The notes: generated from the letters alone by a model not told the origin. A stretch of DNA of 64,000 nucleotides from Colwellia sp. MB3u-41 (GCF_014076845.1 NZ_JACGUT010000082.1:496001-560000); one strand, 5' to 3'; shown: positions 8,591 through 17,066, counted from the first letter of the stretch. Made by a program: numbers and translations.

Positions 8591-8980
8591 TTATTGCAGT
8601 TTTATAAGGGGCGCTGAGCCACTTATTTGCGCGGTGCCAGTGAGGTTGATATTGGTGCCATCAACACTGACATCCATGGCAGCCTTAGCATTGAGATTGG
8701 CATCGCTGTTAATGCTGAAGTCACTGCCACTGTTGAATTCAGCCGTACTACTGGCGCTGCATGTGATAGTTTCAGCAGTGAGCTCGAAGGTTTTACAGTC
8801 CATAGTAATTTTGTCTGGTGCTTGCACTATGGTGCTGGTACCTGCATCACCCTTGCTGATGGTCGTGATATCATCACCGCTGAGTACTATGGTGTGAGTG
8901 ATACTGCCATCCTTATTATCTAGGGTAATGACTATGCCATCTGTCTTGTTCAACTCAACCCGACAAAATAGCGCGCTCAT
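8591..8980 (-). CDS. Small beta-helix protein resembling a detached VgrG needle
   Basis: 129 aa, composed almost entirely of short alternating-hydrophobic strands of six to nine residues: GIVITLDNKDG, HTIVLSGDD, ITMDCKTFELTAETITCSAS, FSINSD, VSVDGTNINLTGTAQISG. This periodic pattern, rich in Thr, Ser, Asp and Asn, is that of the triple-stranded beta-helix at the C-terminus of gp5 and VgrG. It has no OB fold or hub. The gene overlaps the tssE stop by an ATGA and precedes tssF, so it is part of the structural operon. Since the VgrG here ends just after its OB fold, this protein may be the needle as a separate chain. That is inference; it could also be an independent adaptor. No export signal is visible. 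Confidence 0.6.
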   Translation of the reverse strand: MSALFCRVELNKTDGIVITLDNKDGSITHTIVLSGDDITTISKGDAGTSTIVQAPDKITMDCKTFELTAETITCSASSTAEFNSGSDFSINSDANLNAKAAMDVSVDGTNINLTGTAQISGSAPLIKLQ

Positions 8981-9420
8981 ATCATCACCACTTTGACGTC
9001 TCGCATGTTTTGTAAATAGGCTGGCTTGGCCAGTTCTAATATGCAGGTAATAGGTTTATGCTTGGAAGAGGTCTGCCCTGCTGCGTTTTGTCGCTGCTTT
9101 AACTGAGCGCTGAGGGTCATACGCCATAAATTAGCGCCATTTTCTATTAATGATACCTCCACCGCATCCAATCTAGGCTCATGAAGAGTAATTTGCTCAC
9201 GCATGTCTGCACAAAGCAGATGCATCAGTGGCTCACCTAGCAATTGCTCTGAATAATCCTGTAAGCCTATTGTGTGCCCTGCTCCCAATGTTCTCCGCGA
9301 CTGCAATACTGTTCTGAGGTTGTCTATGATGCTTTGAACTTGTGGATCGTCACTCTCGCTAGCAACGGGGTGGCCTGTTCTAGTAGAGGGCAAGGTTACA
9401 AATTTATTTAATAGGGGCAT
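8977..9420 (-). CDS. tssE: TssE (gp25-like) baseplate protein
   Basis: 147 aa. The gp25-like fold is indicated by an N-terminal helix with IIDNLRTVLQSRR, the loop GLQDYSEQLLGEP (in place of the canonical YGLPDL) and the LHEPRLDAVEVSLI stretch at about 80-93. The last matches the family's EPRLxxVxVxL strand. The C-terminal strand is ITCILELA. TssE sits at the sheath-baseplate junction. The gene starts 17 bases inside the end of tssK and overlaps the next gene by four bases. Length and position are normal for the family. Confidence 0.82.
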   Translation of the reverse strand: MPLLNKFVTLPSTRTGHPVASESDDPQVQSIIDNLRTVLQSRRTLGAGHTIGLQDYSEQLLGEPLMHLLCADMREQITLHEPRLDAVEVSLIENGANLWRMTLSAQLKQRQNAAGQTSSKHKPITCILELAKPAYLQNMRDVKVVMI

Positions 9421-10759
9421 GTATGACTCCCGTTGAAGAGGACGTTTGTGGTTGATAAAACAAAAAAAAGGAATAGGCTTCGAATTCTGGCTGTGCTAGA
9501 AAGCTTAAGCTTGCCTCCTGAATTATGTGATCAAGCTCTTCACCTTCCTGTAGCCGGAAACACTGGGTGGTCTGACCAAAATAATGGGTGAGCGCTTTAT
9601 GTTTAACGGGTATAAGTCCCACACCACTTAAAGAATAATGGAATAAAGTTGAGATGCGTTTGTGGCTGCTCATGCAGGGCAGGTCTTCGTCAGCCAATGA
9701 AGGTTGTTGATCACAGTTTATGACTAAATATAGGTTATCTTTTCTACTGGCAACGTCTGGAAGCACCGTTTGATATTTACCATCTTTGAGGTGTAACTGA
9801 AAACTCTGACTGTTGCGACTATGCAATTTAAGACGAGATACGACATTGCGAAACAATGTTTTAAAGGTGCCATGCAAATCACTATGTTGATAGTTCTGCA
9901 AAGGTAGGGGCGCCCATTCTCCACTGAGTAAACTTAGTTGCCTATGAAGTTTTTGTAACTGCTCGTATAAAAAGTAGGGGTGTAATTGCAATTCTGGTTT
10001 TTGTTTTGGATAACCAATATGGTTAGCTAGAAACTGTTGGCTTTCATATAAAGCATTTATGCAGTGTTTTATCTCAAACAGTTTAATGTCAGGTAACTGT
10101 TGTTTTTGATACAGCCCTAGGGTCTCTTTCAGATAACGGTTAAGGAGAATATTCAATTGCTTCAAAGGGCCAAGCAAAAATTCACTTACTCCTATCTGTA
10201 CGAGTGGTGGGATAAAACGCTCAGACAGTTTCCAACCGCCGTTGTTATCCTCAACAAATTCCGCAAGTTTACCTTGGTCAATAACCTTGTAATGCTTACA
10301 CAAGGTTTCGTACTCTTCACTCAACGCAGGCTGCAAAGCCAAAATAACTTTGAATATACGGCGAGCAACAGTCTCTGAGATGTTGTGTGGTAATTGTTCG
10401 GTATTCATTGCTGGTGGGCTCTGTAGTATAAAATAGTATACCTTAACTCTAGATGTATCTTTGAGCTCTAAGGGCAAGCTGACAATATCGGCATTCCCTG
10501 GACAATCCACTAACAAACTATTGGCATGCGTAAATACACGAAATGAGGTGAGATTGAGATTACCTTTTGCAAGCAAATACTTGTCCCATTCCAACTTGCC
10601 TATGCCATAAAATGGCAAACCACTAGCTTGATGACGCAAGAAAGTGTTAGCAGTTAAGGCATTTTCTTGTGCAATTAGGTGGTCGGGCAGTAATGTTTGG
10701 CCCATTTGCCAGTGCACAGGTGCAATGTCATGAATACTCATAGATAGATGCTTGCCCAT
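9404..10759 (-). CDS. tssK: TssK baseplate adaptor
   Basis: 451 aa. The N-terminus has the TssK signature PVHWQMGQTLLPDHLIAQE (residues of about 14-32), matching the family's VxWxEGxLLxPQHFQ. Further family features are VYYFILQSPP and the long central helical region FLLGPLKQLNILLNRY. The C-terminal third (about residues 300-450) corresponds to the domain that in other systems binds TssL/TssM. TssK forms trimers linking the TssF/TssG wedges to the membrane complex, so an intact TssK implies some membrane or DotU partner. Start is ATG 10759 or ATG 10741; neither has a strong ribosome binding site. A 114-base gap with a hairpin separates it from hcp. Confidence 0.85.
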   Translation of the reverse strand: MGKHLSMSIHDIAPVHWQMGQTLLPDHLIAQENALTANTFLRHQASGLPFYGIGKLEWDKYLLAKGNLNLTSFRVFTHANSLLVDCPGNADIVSLPLELKDTSRVKVYYFILQSPPAMNTEQLPHNISETVARRIFKVILALQPALSEEYETLCKHYKVIDQGKLAEFVEDNNGGWKLSERFIPPLVQIGVSEFLLGPLKQLNILLNRYLKETLGLYQKQQLPDIKLFEIKHCINALYESQQFLANHIGYPKQKPELQLHPYFLYEQLQKLHRQLSLLSGEWAPLPLQNYQHSDLHGTFKTLFRNVVSRLKLHSRNSQSFQLHLKDGKYQTVLPDVASRKDNLYLVINCDQQPSLADEDLPCMSSHKRISTLFHYSLSGVGLIPVKHKALTHYFGQTTQCFRLQEGEELDHIIQEASLSFLAQPEFEAYSFFLFYQPQTSSSTGVIHAPIK

Positions 10760-10841
10760 TGATAACGAAATATGTTGATAATGAATGATTATTACCCACT
10801 ATGTTGCACGATAAACAGGCAACATAAGGGGTGTTAACCTA

Positions 10842-10860
10842 AGCTATAATCGGTATAGCT
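10842..10860. terminator. Weak hairpin between hcp and tssK
   Basis: AGCTATA (10842-10848) and TATAGCT (10854-10860) flank a five-base loop, 14 bases beyond the hcp stop. No T-run follows on the minus strand. It may be a weak attenuator or an RNA end that lets hcp be made in excess over the baseplate genes. Confidence 0.35.
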
Positions 10861-10873
10861 CAGGCTTGCCACC

Positions 10874-11452
10874 TTATGCAGCGACAGTCACTCCCCAAGC
10901 TTTAGTGAACTTACCCGTATTGGATACGCCATAATGCACAGTTTGCGCTTCTTCTTGGGGCATAATGCCAATGTAAAATCCAAAGTTTTTAGGCGATACG
11001 ACTTCCATACCTTGGTCCATTTCGATACCAAGGCTCAAGGACCCACCGGATTTTTCTACTAGGCCTTTTAAGGTTGTTTCGTTATTGTGAAAGGCCTTAA
11101 AGTAAACTTTTGCCACTGGATCGTAGTCGTAGATTACGTAGTCATATTCCACTGTTGTATCACTCAAATCAGAGTGTTGTAGCACCACCGAATCTTGTTT
11201 ATTCACGGTTGAAACTTGGCAATTTATGCTAAGTGGATCAGCATAACCGCCATTCCAATAGATCCCTGATATCACGCCCACCACTTTGACTTTGGTGTCA
11301 TCTTTGATAGCGGTAGGGTCCATTATTTCAATGTCTTTGGCGAATTCTGTGGTACCAATTTTCAAGGACGTGAGATGCCCAACAACGCTCTGAGAGTCTT
11401 TTTCAAAATTAAAGCCCTGATTAACGCTGCAATTAAATGATGTAGAAGCCAT
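10874..11452 (-). CDS. hcp: Hcp-like tube protein (TssD)
   Basis: 192 aa, predominantly beta, beginning MASTSFNCSVNQGFNFEKD with no signal peptide. It lies in the slot between tssC and tssK, where hcp is usual. Segments such as SLKIGTTEF, KVVGVISGIYWNGG, VVLQHSDLSDTTVEYDYVI and NFGFYIGIMPQEEA suit the two-sheet barrel of tube proteins. The overall similarity to canonical Hcp is weak by eye, and the length is at the upper end for the family. Assignment therefore rests on position, size and fold type. The hairpin after the gene may help raise its dose. A different tail-tube subfamily or a second sheath-associated protein is possible. Confidence 0.6.
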   Translation of the reverse strand: MASTSFNCSVNQGFNFEKDSQSVVGHLTSLKIGTTEFAKDIEIMDPTAIKDDTKVKVVGVISGIYWNGGYADPLSINCQVSTVNKQDSVVLQHSDLSDTTVEYDYVIYDYDPVAKVYFKAFHNNETTLKGLVEKSGGSLSLGIEMDQGMEVVSPKNFGFYIGIMPQEEAQTVHYGVSNTGKFTKAWGVTVAA

Positions 11453-11508
11453 GTTTAAATCCTCAATTTAATATTTATTAAAATTATACTGTGCAAAACT
11501 GTGCAAAC

Positions 11509-13401
11509 CTAAATCCGCACGTCCATTTTTAATTCAACATCTAACCCTTCAAACTGAATATGCGGTAAAATTGTTATCTCACTGTTGTACCAACCAATCA
11601 TGCCTTCTTGAGACGTTGTAATTACTTGTGCTGCTTTAAAGGGGTAGTACCTTAGTGTTAGGTCATCTGGGTTGACGACTGTCGTTACATATTGAGACAA
11701 CCACGTCTGTAAAACATTATTAATATAGGGACCATCTGCAGAGCTACCAATGTTGTCACGCATAATGCATTTGACATAGTGGGCGATGCGAGTGATCGAT
11801 AATGTGTAGGACAGATTCGTCACCAATTGTGAGTTTTCAGAGTCATGGGGGTCTTTAAAACGGTTTGATTTTTTAATTGACTGACTACTAAAGAAGCAGG
11901 CCTCAGAGCCACCTTTACGATAAATTAACGGGATAAATCCTAGGTCGGCAAAAGCCAATTCTCGGTAGTCAGGAATGACCATTTCAATGGGGGCTTTAAT
12001 TTCCTGTTGGCCATTAAGATCAAAAGCATAGCGCGGCAGGTGTTCTATTTTTCCGCCTCCTTTAGGGCCTCGCAAATATTGACACCAGCCAGAATTGATA
12101 AATGATCCAATCATATTTTTGGCAAATAACAATGAAGCATTACACCACAAAAAATCCTCTCCTCCTTTTTGGGTACGGATCTCTTCTTCATACGTCAAAC
12201 CAGCGCCAGCAGGATTATTTTCTGCGTGGTAGGGGGCCCTTAATAAAAAACGAGGGAGTGTGAGGCCTATATAAGCTGCTTCTTCAGTATCTCGCATGGC
12301 CTGCCATTTCTCAAATCTAGGATGACTCATATGCGCCCTTAGGTCTCGAATATCAGCCATTTCTTCAATGTTTTTACAACCAAAAAACTTAGGTCCCACC
12401 GAACTAATAAAAGGCGCATGACTGGCGTTTGCCAGTTTACCCATGGTTGACAACCAAGCCCGGTCTTCACGGGTGTTTTCAAATTCATATAACCCAATAA
12501 TAGCGCCATAGGGCAAACCACCAAATTGGTCGTATTCCGCTACATAGACTTTTTTGAAAAATTCACCATTAATCAAATCTACGGCATTGTTTTCAAGATC
12601 TTCACCTAGTTCTTCTTTAGTACAGTCGAACACATCAATCATCACATCTGCAGACCAATCTGTACTTTCAATAAGATTATGCAAACCTAACCAGTTGGCT
12701 TCCATAGCCTTAAAATTTTCATCATGCACTATGGCGTTTAAGTCCTCATCAAGCTTGTCATTTATTTGACTGGTTAAATTACGTACTTTTTGACGAATGG
12801 CAGCCAAATGAGAACTCTCGTCGTCATCAACTGACAAAATATCGTTAAATAGAGCAATGGCCAGACTACTCAAAAAATAATCGGCTGCTTGTTCGGCTTC
12901 ATCAAGCACCAAGTTATCTTCGCTTTGCAAGGATTCACTAAGGGATTTTTGTTGTGTACTTAGAGGTTGTGTATCCTTGGCCAACTTGAGAAACGATTTG
13001 CGAGCATTATCTAATGTCGCCGTATCTTCAGGTTCAGCGGCTTTCGCCTCTTCCACCAAAGCCATTGTTTTATCGGTATTTTCGTCTAATGTTTTAATCG
13101 TTTTATCAACAATATTAACAATATCCACTTTACTGTCTGTATCCAACTCGGTAATAAATTTTAGCGTATTGGTGGATGCTGTTTTAAACTTGTTGAGGGT
13201 CTTCTCCATTGCTTTTAGCTCGGGGGTATCTTTAATGTCCTCCATTGGCGCAAGCAGTTTAGAAATGTTTTGATTAAGCTCATCAAAACTCAGTAAACGT
13301 TGTTTCTTATTCAACAGTTTTTGCAGTATCTCCGGTTGATAGTGCAAACTCTCACCGAGTACGGCAAGAGATGTTTGGGTAGCTACAGCGTTATCACTCA
13401 T
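11509..13401 (-). CDS. tssC: TssC sheath large subunit with a long N-terminal extension
   Basis: 630 aa. The TssC body begins near residue 205 with an ISAQLDEIL-like helix (TSQINDKLDEDLNAIVHD), followed by ANWLGLHNLI, YDQFGGLPYGAIIGLYEF, AHAPF-like NASHAPFISSV, LPRFLLRAPY, CQYLRGPKGGG and the C-terminal basic strand with MDVRI. A normal TssC reaches this helix at about residue 60. The extra 140 or so N-terminal residues are Lys/Glu/Asp/Thr-rich and predicted coiled coil (for example TIKTLDENTDKTMALVEEAK). With TssB the body forms the contractile sheath. The gene starts 38 bases after tssB. The extension is in frame and continuous with the body, so it is part of the protein as read. Confidence 0.88.
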   Translation of the reverse strand: MSDNAVATQTSLAVLGESLHYQPEILQKLLNKKQRLLSFDELNQNISKLLAPMEDIKDTPELKAMEKTLNKFKTASTNTLKFITELDTDSKVDIVNIVDKTIKTLDENTDKTMALVEEAKAAEPEDTATLDNARKSFLKLAKDTQPLSTQQKSLSESLQSEDNLVLDEAEQAADYFLSSLAIALFNDILSVDDDESSHLAAIRQKVRNLTSQINDKLDEDLNAIVHDENFKAMEANWLGLHNLIESTDWSADVMIDVFDCTKEELGEDLENNAVDLINGEFFKKVYVAEYDQFGGLPYGAIIGLYEFENTREDRAWLSTMGKLANASHAPFISSVGPKFFGCKNIEEMADIRDLRAHMSHPRFEKWQAMRDTEEAAYIGLTLPRFLLRAPYHAENNPAGAGLTYEEEIRTQKGGEDFLWCNASLLFAKNMIGSFINSGWCQYLRGPKGGGKIEHLPRYAFDLNGQQEIKAPIEMVIPDYRELAFADLGFIPLIYRKGGSEACFFSSQSIKKSNRFKDPHDSENSQLVTNLSYTLSITRIAHYVKCIMRDNIGSSADGPYINNVLQTWLSQYVTTVVNPDDLTLRYYPFKAAQVITTSQEGMIGWYNSEITILPHIQFEGLDVELKMDVRI

Positions 13402-13439
13402 GGCTTATGTTCCTGTAAAATTGATAGTTGTTTTGTGCA

Positions 13440-13952
13440 TTAACCAGCAGTGCCAGCATGGGTAACGCTTGGAGGTAATGTTGCAATCTTTTCGTAACCG
13501 GGTGCCATCAGTTGTTTTAATTTGTCCAATGCCTCTGGTTCTTCCAATAATGTGGACAGGGTTTGGCGAAATTTATTGCTATTATTTATGCTGGAAAGTA
13601 AGGAGTTAAGTAAGTTTTTTGCTTTGACCATATCATCCATTGTGCTGATAGATTTAATCACGTTGCCCGGTAAAAAAGAGTCAACATTTTCAATAGGAAT
13701 AGTGTGAGTGTTTTCTTCGCTGTCAGTTACTTTTAAACGAATTTTCATTTTTTGCATTATATTATTCAGGTTTTTTCCGTCAAAGCTCAGCACATTGCGC
13801 CCTTCAAAAGAATCTTTACTGGAATTGCTTCCAGAAAAATCACCCACGACAAGAAGGCGTAACGGCAACTCGATATCCTCTTGTTGGCCATTAATTTCAG
13901 TGCGATAGCGCAAGGTTAAGCGTGATTTTGGTAGCGTATCTTGTATTGACAT
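13440..13952 (-). CDS. tssB: TssB sheath small subunit
   Basis: 170 aa. The N-terminus has the TssB pattern: KSRLTLRYRTEINGQQEDIE followed by LPLRLLVVGDFSG, then VENVDSFLP and MDDMVKAKNLLNSLLSS and a C-terminal helix ending FRQTLSTLLEEPEAL. TssB wraps with TssC to form the sheath; the partner gene follows 38 bases downstream. A gap of 204 bases (13953-14156) separates it from the upstream orphan gene, so a second promoter for the structural genes could lie there. I see no clear promoter or terminator in that gap. Confidence 0.9.
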   Translation of the reverse strand: MSIQDTLPKSRLTLRYRTEINGQQEDIELPLRLLVVGDFSGSNSSKDSFEGRNVLSFDGKNLNNIMQKMKIRLKVTDSEENTHTIPIENVDSFLPGNVIKSISTMDDMVKAKNLLNSLLSSINNSNKFRQTLSTLLEEPEALDKLKQLMAPGYEKIATLPPSVTHAGTAG

Positions 13953-14156
13953 AGTTATCTCCTGATAGTCAACCCAGTAAGTTTATAAACGTTTTTTGCG
14001 TGTATAGAACATAAGTACACACAGTCAAACGTTTCGGTGTTGGTCTTTATAATAGAATGATAAATCGAATTAAGTCCAGATTAAGTTGTTGATTTTGCTG
14101 TGTTATTTATGTTCGTATGCGGTTAAGAGAGCCGTTATCTAGCTCAACCATTGATT

Positions 14157-15446
14157 TTATATTTTCCTCGTATAACCTTGATCGACAGGGACTAAATAGG
14201 GCATTGTATTGTGAATGATTTTCATCATGCTCTTGATATCATCATGGCTTGTTATCGGTATCATTATGGCATCTGAGATGTGATGGCCACCCCACATATC
14301 AAAGATAGTATTGATAGATTCTAATTGTGAATGTGACATACCATCGGGAGCAATGGCATGCCAACCCGCGTAATTAACCTGAAAAAGCCTTAATGATTTA
14401 AGCATGTCACCATTGGTTAAATAATGAAGCCAATTACAATAGTCTAAAGTGCTTCCTGACATCCCCTGAATATGATCATGGCTATAATTATATATCCGCC
14501 CTTTAGCGCCAGGATCCAGATCTTTAATGTCGTAGAGCGTCGAAAACTTTAAACCGAACTTTAAAATATTCGCACTTCCAATTTTAGTGATGTTTTTCCG
14601 GCTATAACGCGCCGCTTTTCCAATCAGGCGATTTTTGAGTTTGTCACTATCGGTGCAGTATCTGGCGTAAACACCATTGCGGTCATGTTTTTCTACTTTG
14701 TTAACATCGCGAAGTTGTAACATGCCGCGGACTATGTAACCGACTTCATCATCGGTATAGTCATCCTGCTTTTGCGTGAGTGTTTGCATATGTACCTCAC
14801 AAAGAAGCAAACCATGTTTTAAATCAATGCGCCCTAAAATTTTTTGATACAAGGCTGTCCATATCATTTGCACATAACCACGATTATTTATATTCGACTG
14901 TATCCAGCTGAAAATGGGTAGTGTGGTAAGAATGTCATAGATCCCGTTTGAGAATGGAGGACAAGGCCAGTTGTGTTGACTTTCTTTGGATATATAGCCC
15001 TCGAGCCGCGGATCATTTCTGTATTGTTGTACTACATCGCAATAAAATTGTGCTGCTTCTTGTAACATGGATTTATTATTAAGGATGGAAGCGACATAAA
15101 AGTAATTTTTTTCTTTCGGCGTTAATGTTTGTTGACCAGTGAGCCAAGTGGCAAACATTTCAGCAAGCTTTTGTCGTTGACCCCAAGGTAATTGATCCAC
15201 TCTACCTATATCAAACCGTCCATTTTTAATGGTTAAATTAATTATCCATTGGTTGTAGTTAGTATTTAAGGCTTTTTTAATACTCAACATTATGGATTTA
15301 TGGTTCCACTTACCAGACAGGTATTCAGCAAATCTCCATAACACTATTGTTGGGGGTGAATTTTGAACCGGAATAAACTGGTCTAATTTACTATGCTTGG
15401 CTGCAGGTGCAGGTTCTGGCGGCAAAAGTGGAGTAGCCATGTCCAT
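14157..15446 (-). CDS. Unrecognised protein at the head of the type VI-like cluster
   Basis: 429 aa from ATG 15446, or 427 aa from ATG 15440, which is better spaced behind AAGGA. I do not recognise a family. The N-terminus is proline-rich (PLLPPEPAPAA, residues 5-15). The rest is soluble and mainly helical, with tryptophans spread throughout and no signal peptide or membrane segment. Features include LPWGQRQKLAEMFATWL near residue 95, a basic region around KNRLIGKAARYSRKN and a C-terminal half rich in His, Trp and Tyr (NYSHDHIQG, MWGGHHISDAIM). Position between the NusG-like gene and tssB suggests a cluster-specific effector, adaptor or regulator. Nothing in the sequence decides among these. 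Confidence 0.7.
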   Translation of the reverse strand: MDMATPLLPPEPAPAAKHSKLDQFIPVQNSPPTIVLWRFAEYLSGKWNHKSIMLSIKKALNTNYNQWIINLTIKNGRFDIGRVDQLPWGQRQKLAEMFATWLTGQQTLTPKEKNYFYVASILNNKSMLQEAAQFYCDVVQQYRNDPRLEGYISKESQHNWPCPPFSNGIYDILTTLPIFSWIQSNINNRGYVQMIWTALYQKILGRIDLKHGLLLCEVHMQTLTQKQDDYTDDEVGYIVRGMLQLRDVNKVEKHDRNGVYARYCTDSDKLKNRLIGKAARYSRKNITKIGSANILKFGLKFSTLYDIKDLDPGAKGRIYNYSHDHIQGMSGSTLDYCNWLHYLTNGDMLKSLRLFQVNYAGWHAIAPDGMSHSQLESINTIFDMWGGHHISDAIMIPITSHDDIKSMMKIIHNTMPYLVPVDQGYTRKI

Positions 15447-15520
15447 AATCCTTGAATATTATAGGTGTTTATTTTAGTAATTTTATACCTCCAATCCGAT
15501 CGAGGGGTCAGAGACATCAC

Positions 15521-15546
15521 AATAGCAAGGCACCCATGATAACGAG
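15521..15546. repeat. Short dispersed repeat, copy R3
   Basis: AATAGCAAGGCACCCATG followed by ATAACGAG and then a CCAAAATAGTTTTG tail shared with R2 and R6. It lies in the 133-base gap between the NusG-like gene and the orphan gene, so in the leader of the type VI transcript. Confidence 0.65.
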
Positions 15547-15579
15547 TAGCCAAAATAGTTTTGTGATTGTTTATAATGA

Positions 15580-16122
15580 TTATGCTATTGCTTTGAGTAA
15601 ATCCACAGGGACATTTATCACCAGCGATTGTGCCAAGCCTTTAATATCAATGGCCACTTTATTGCCTTCAGGGTCTGCCAATAAAGTCCCCTGATAGTTT
15701 GCTAAACTACCGTGATTGATTTGAACTTTACTGCCTTTGCTCAATGTGTTTATGTCTTGCAACTGTGCACTCGGAAAAATGGCCAATACCTTGGCGATAC
15801 TATCGATATCTTGATCTGTAATAGACGGAAAATATTTGTTCGTTTTACCCGTCATGCTTTTGCCGCCACCGCCATAGCTGATAAAACAACAAAATTCAGC
15901 CAACCGCTCAACCATACGTACTTGTGTACCGGTCAACTTTGCAAATATATACGATTTAAACGCTGGCTCCTCTATGACCTTCACTCTGTCACTCCACTGT
16001 TTACGAAGCTTTCTTAATGGTAAAAATGCCTCGGCATCCAGCATGAGGATTTTTTCATACAGTTTTTTTTCTGCGTTGGACTTGGTATAAATTTGATACC
16101 ATTTTTTTTCTATTGCTAACAT
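15580..16122 (-). CDS. Specialised NusG paralogue (RfaH/UpxY-type antiterminator)
   Basis: 180 aa. The N-terminal NGN domain is clear: KKWYQIYTKSNAEKKLYEKI (residues 6-25), AFLPLRKLRKQWSDR (32-46) and EEPAFKSYIFAKL (51-63). A linker leads to a KOW-type C-terminal domain: LSKGSKVQINHGSLANYQGT at about residues 127-146. The pattern resembles the UpxY and RfaH groups of NusG paralogues, which ride on RNA polymerase and suppress premature termination in long operons. The start has GGAG eight bases upstream. The gene is in the same orientation as, and directly upstream of, the type VI-like cluster of about 14 kb, which is its likely target. No ops-like pause element could be identified. Confidence 0.88.
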   Translation of the reverse strand: MLAIEKKWYQIYTKSNAEKKLYEKILMLDAEAFLPLRKLRKQWSDRVKVIEEPAFKSYIFAKLTGTQVRMVERLAEFCCFISYGGGGKSMTGKTNKYFPSITDQDIDSIAKVLAIFPSAQLQDINTLSKGSKVQINHGSLANYQGTLLADPEGNKVAIDIKGLAQSLVINVPVDLLKAIA

Positions 16123-16271
16123 CAGGTAAGCTCCGCCACATCTGTCCCATCCGAAGTGGTGATGTGTTCATTTACTTATTCATTTTTTTCATATGCCATG
16201 ACAATACAACGCTAAAAATTAATAAACCTTTGCCTCGCTCCCTAAAACCTTTGTTTGGTGCACTAATATTC

Positions 16272-16915
16272 CTAAGAATAAGGATTGTCTGTAATGCTTG
16301 GGCGATAATTTATACTCACGCTTGCATGCGGTTGAGAAATTATTAGAATCTGGATAACCCACTTGCTCACCCACAGGTAAAATACTCAAAGTGGTGTTTT
16401 TTAATAACGTTTGGCCAGTGACATACGTTTTTCATGCAGCCAGGCAAACACGGTTAAGCCATAACTGGTTTTATAAGCATTATTGAGTTTATTTTGATTA
16501 GTGCACTTTTTAATAATCAACTCACTGAATTTGATATCTTCACCAAGCTGGAGTTGCAGATATGCAGCGGTATTTTTGACGAAGGCGATGATTTGTTGTT
16601 TGATTAAGGTTATGGCCGCTTTCGGGCGAGCCTAGCTGGGTAAGATAAGAACGTGCAAAGGTGCTTGCGCAGCTTCAAAATAATTAATTGCATGAGTGAT
16701 CCTGAAGGTTGATTCCTGAAGAATTAACGGGCAACTGACATATTCAAATACCCCAAGAGTATACCGTTCATGCTTATTACTTTTATGGACATCCGCAAGG
16801 GATAGCAAGGGCGGTTTAATCCGGGTTAAGAAAGTATTGCATTGTTATCGGCATTGCTGATTTAAAACGGGACATAACCCAGTTTTTGAGTGTAAAACTA
16901 AGTTATTTATCTGAC
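16272..16915 (-). pseudogene. Decayed copy B of the receiver/AraC-type regulator
   Basis: The match to the intact gene at 21594-22454 runs from the stop codon back into the receiver region and includes about 70 bases of shared downstream sequence (from 16199). Several lesions are visible. One base is lost after ATGTCACTGGCC at about 16405-16420, shifting the frame in the DNA-binding domain. An in-frame TAG interrupts the linker near 16632. A segment of the receiver domain is missing around 16825-16835. Copies A and B lose similarity to the intact gene at nearly the same place near its 5' end and run into a repeat (R2 and R4). They may therefore descend from one truncated copy. Outside this pseudogene, 16123-17114 holds only R4 and a 14-base tandem repeat. 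Confidence 0.82.
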
Positions 16916-16916
16916 C

Positions 16917-16940
16917 AAAATAACCATACACCCATGATGA
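16917..16940. repeat. Short dispersed repeat, copy R4 (degenerate)
   Basis: AAAATAACCATACACCCATG followed by ATGA. It lies at the truncated 5' end of decayed regulator copy B, in the same relative position as R2 beside copy A. Confidence 0.5.
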
Positions 16941-17066
16941 CATTGAACGTTTACTAAAAAATGGCGTGGCTTACGGGGTATTATCGACTCCTTTCGACCC
17001 TAAATACCCCATCAATTATGGCTAATTTTAAAAGAATGCAAATGAGAATAATTATCAAGTGTCACC

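Noticed and set aside
8367-8897. 176-residue plus-strand frame opposite tssF and the needle-like gene
   Set aside because: It is antisense to genes with clear family motifs and has no recognisable features of its own.
1983-13952. Phage tail or extracellular contractile injection system
   Set aside because: TssK, TssF, TssG, DotU and the two-protein sheath TssB/TssC are type VI-specific; no eCIS AAA ATPase or phage head genes are present.
1151-16122. Complete canonical type VI secretion system
   Set aside because: TssJ, full TssM and ClpV are not encoded in the window, and TssL lacks its membrane helix.
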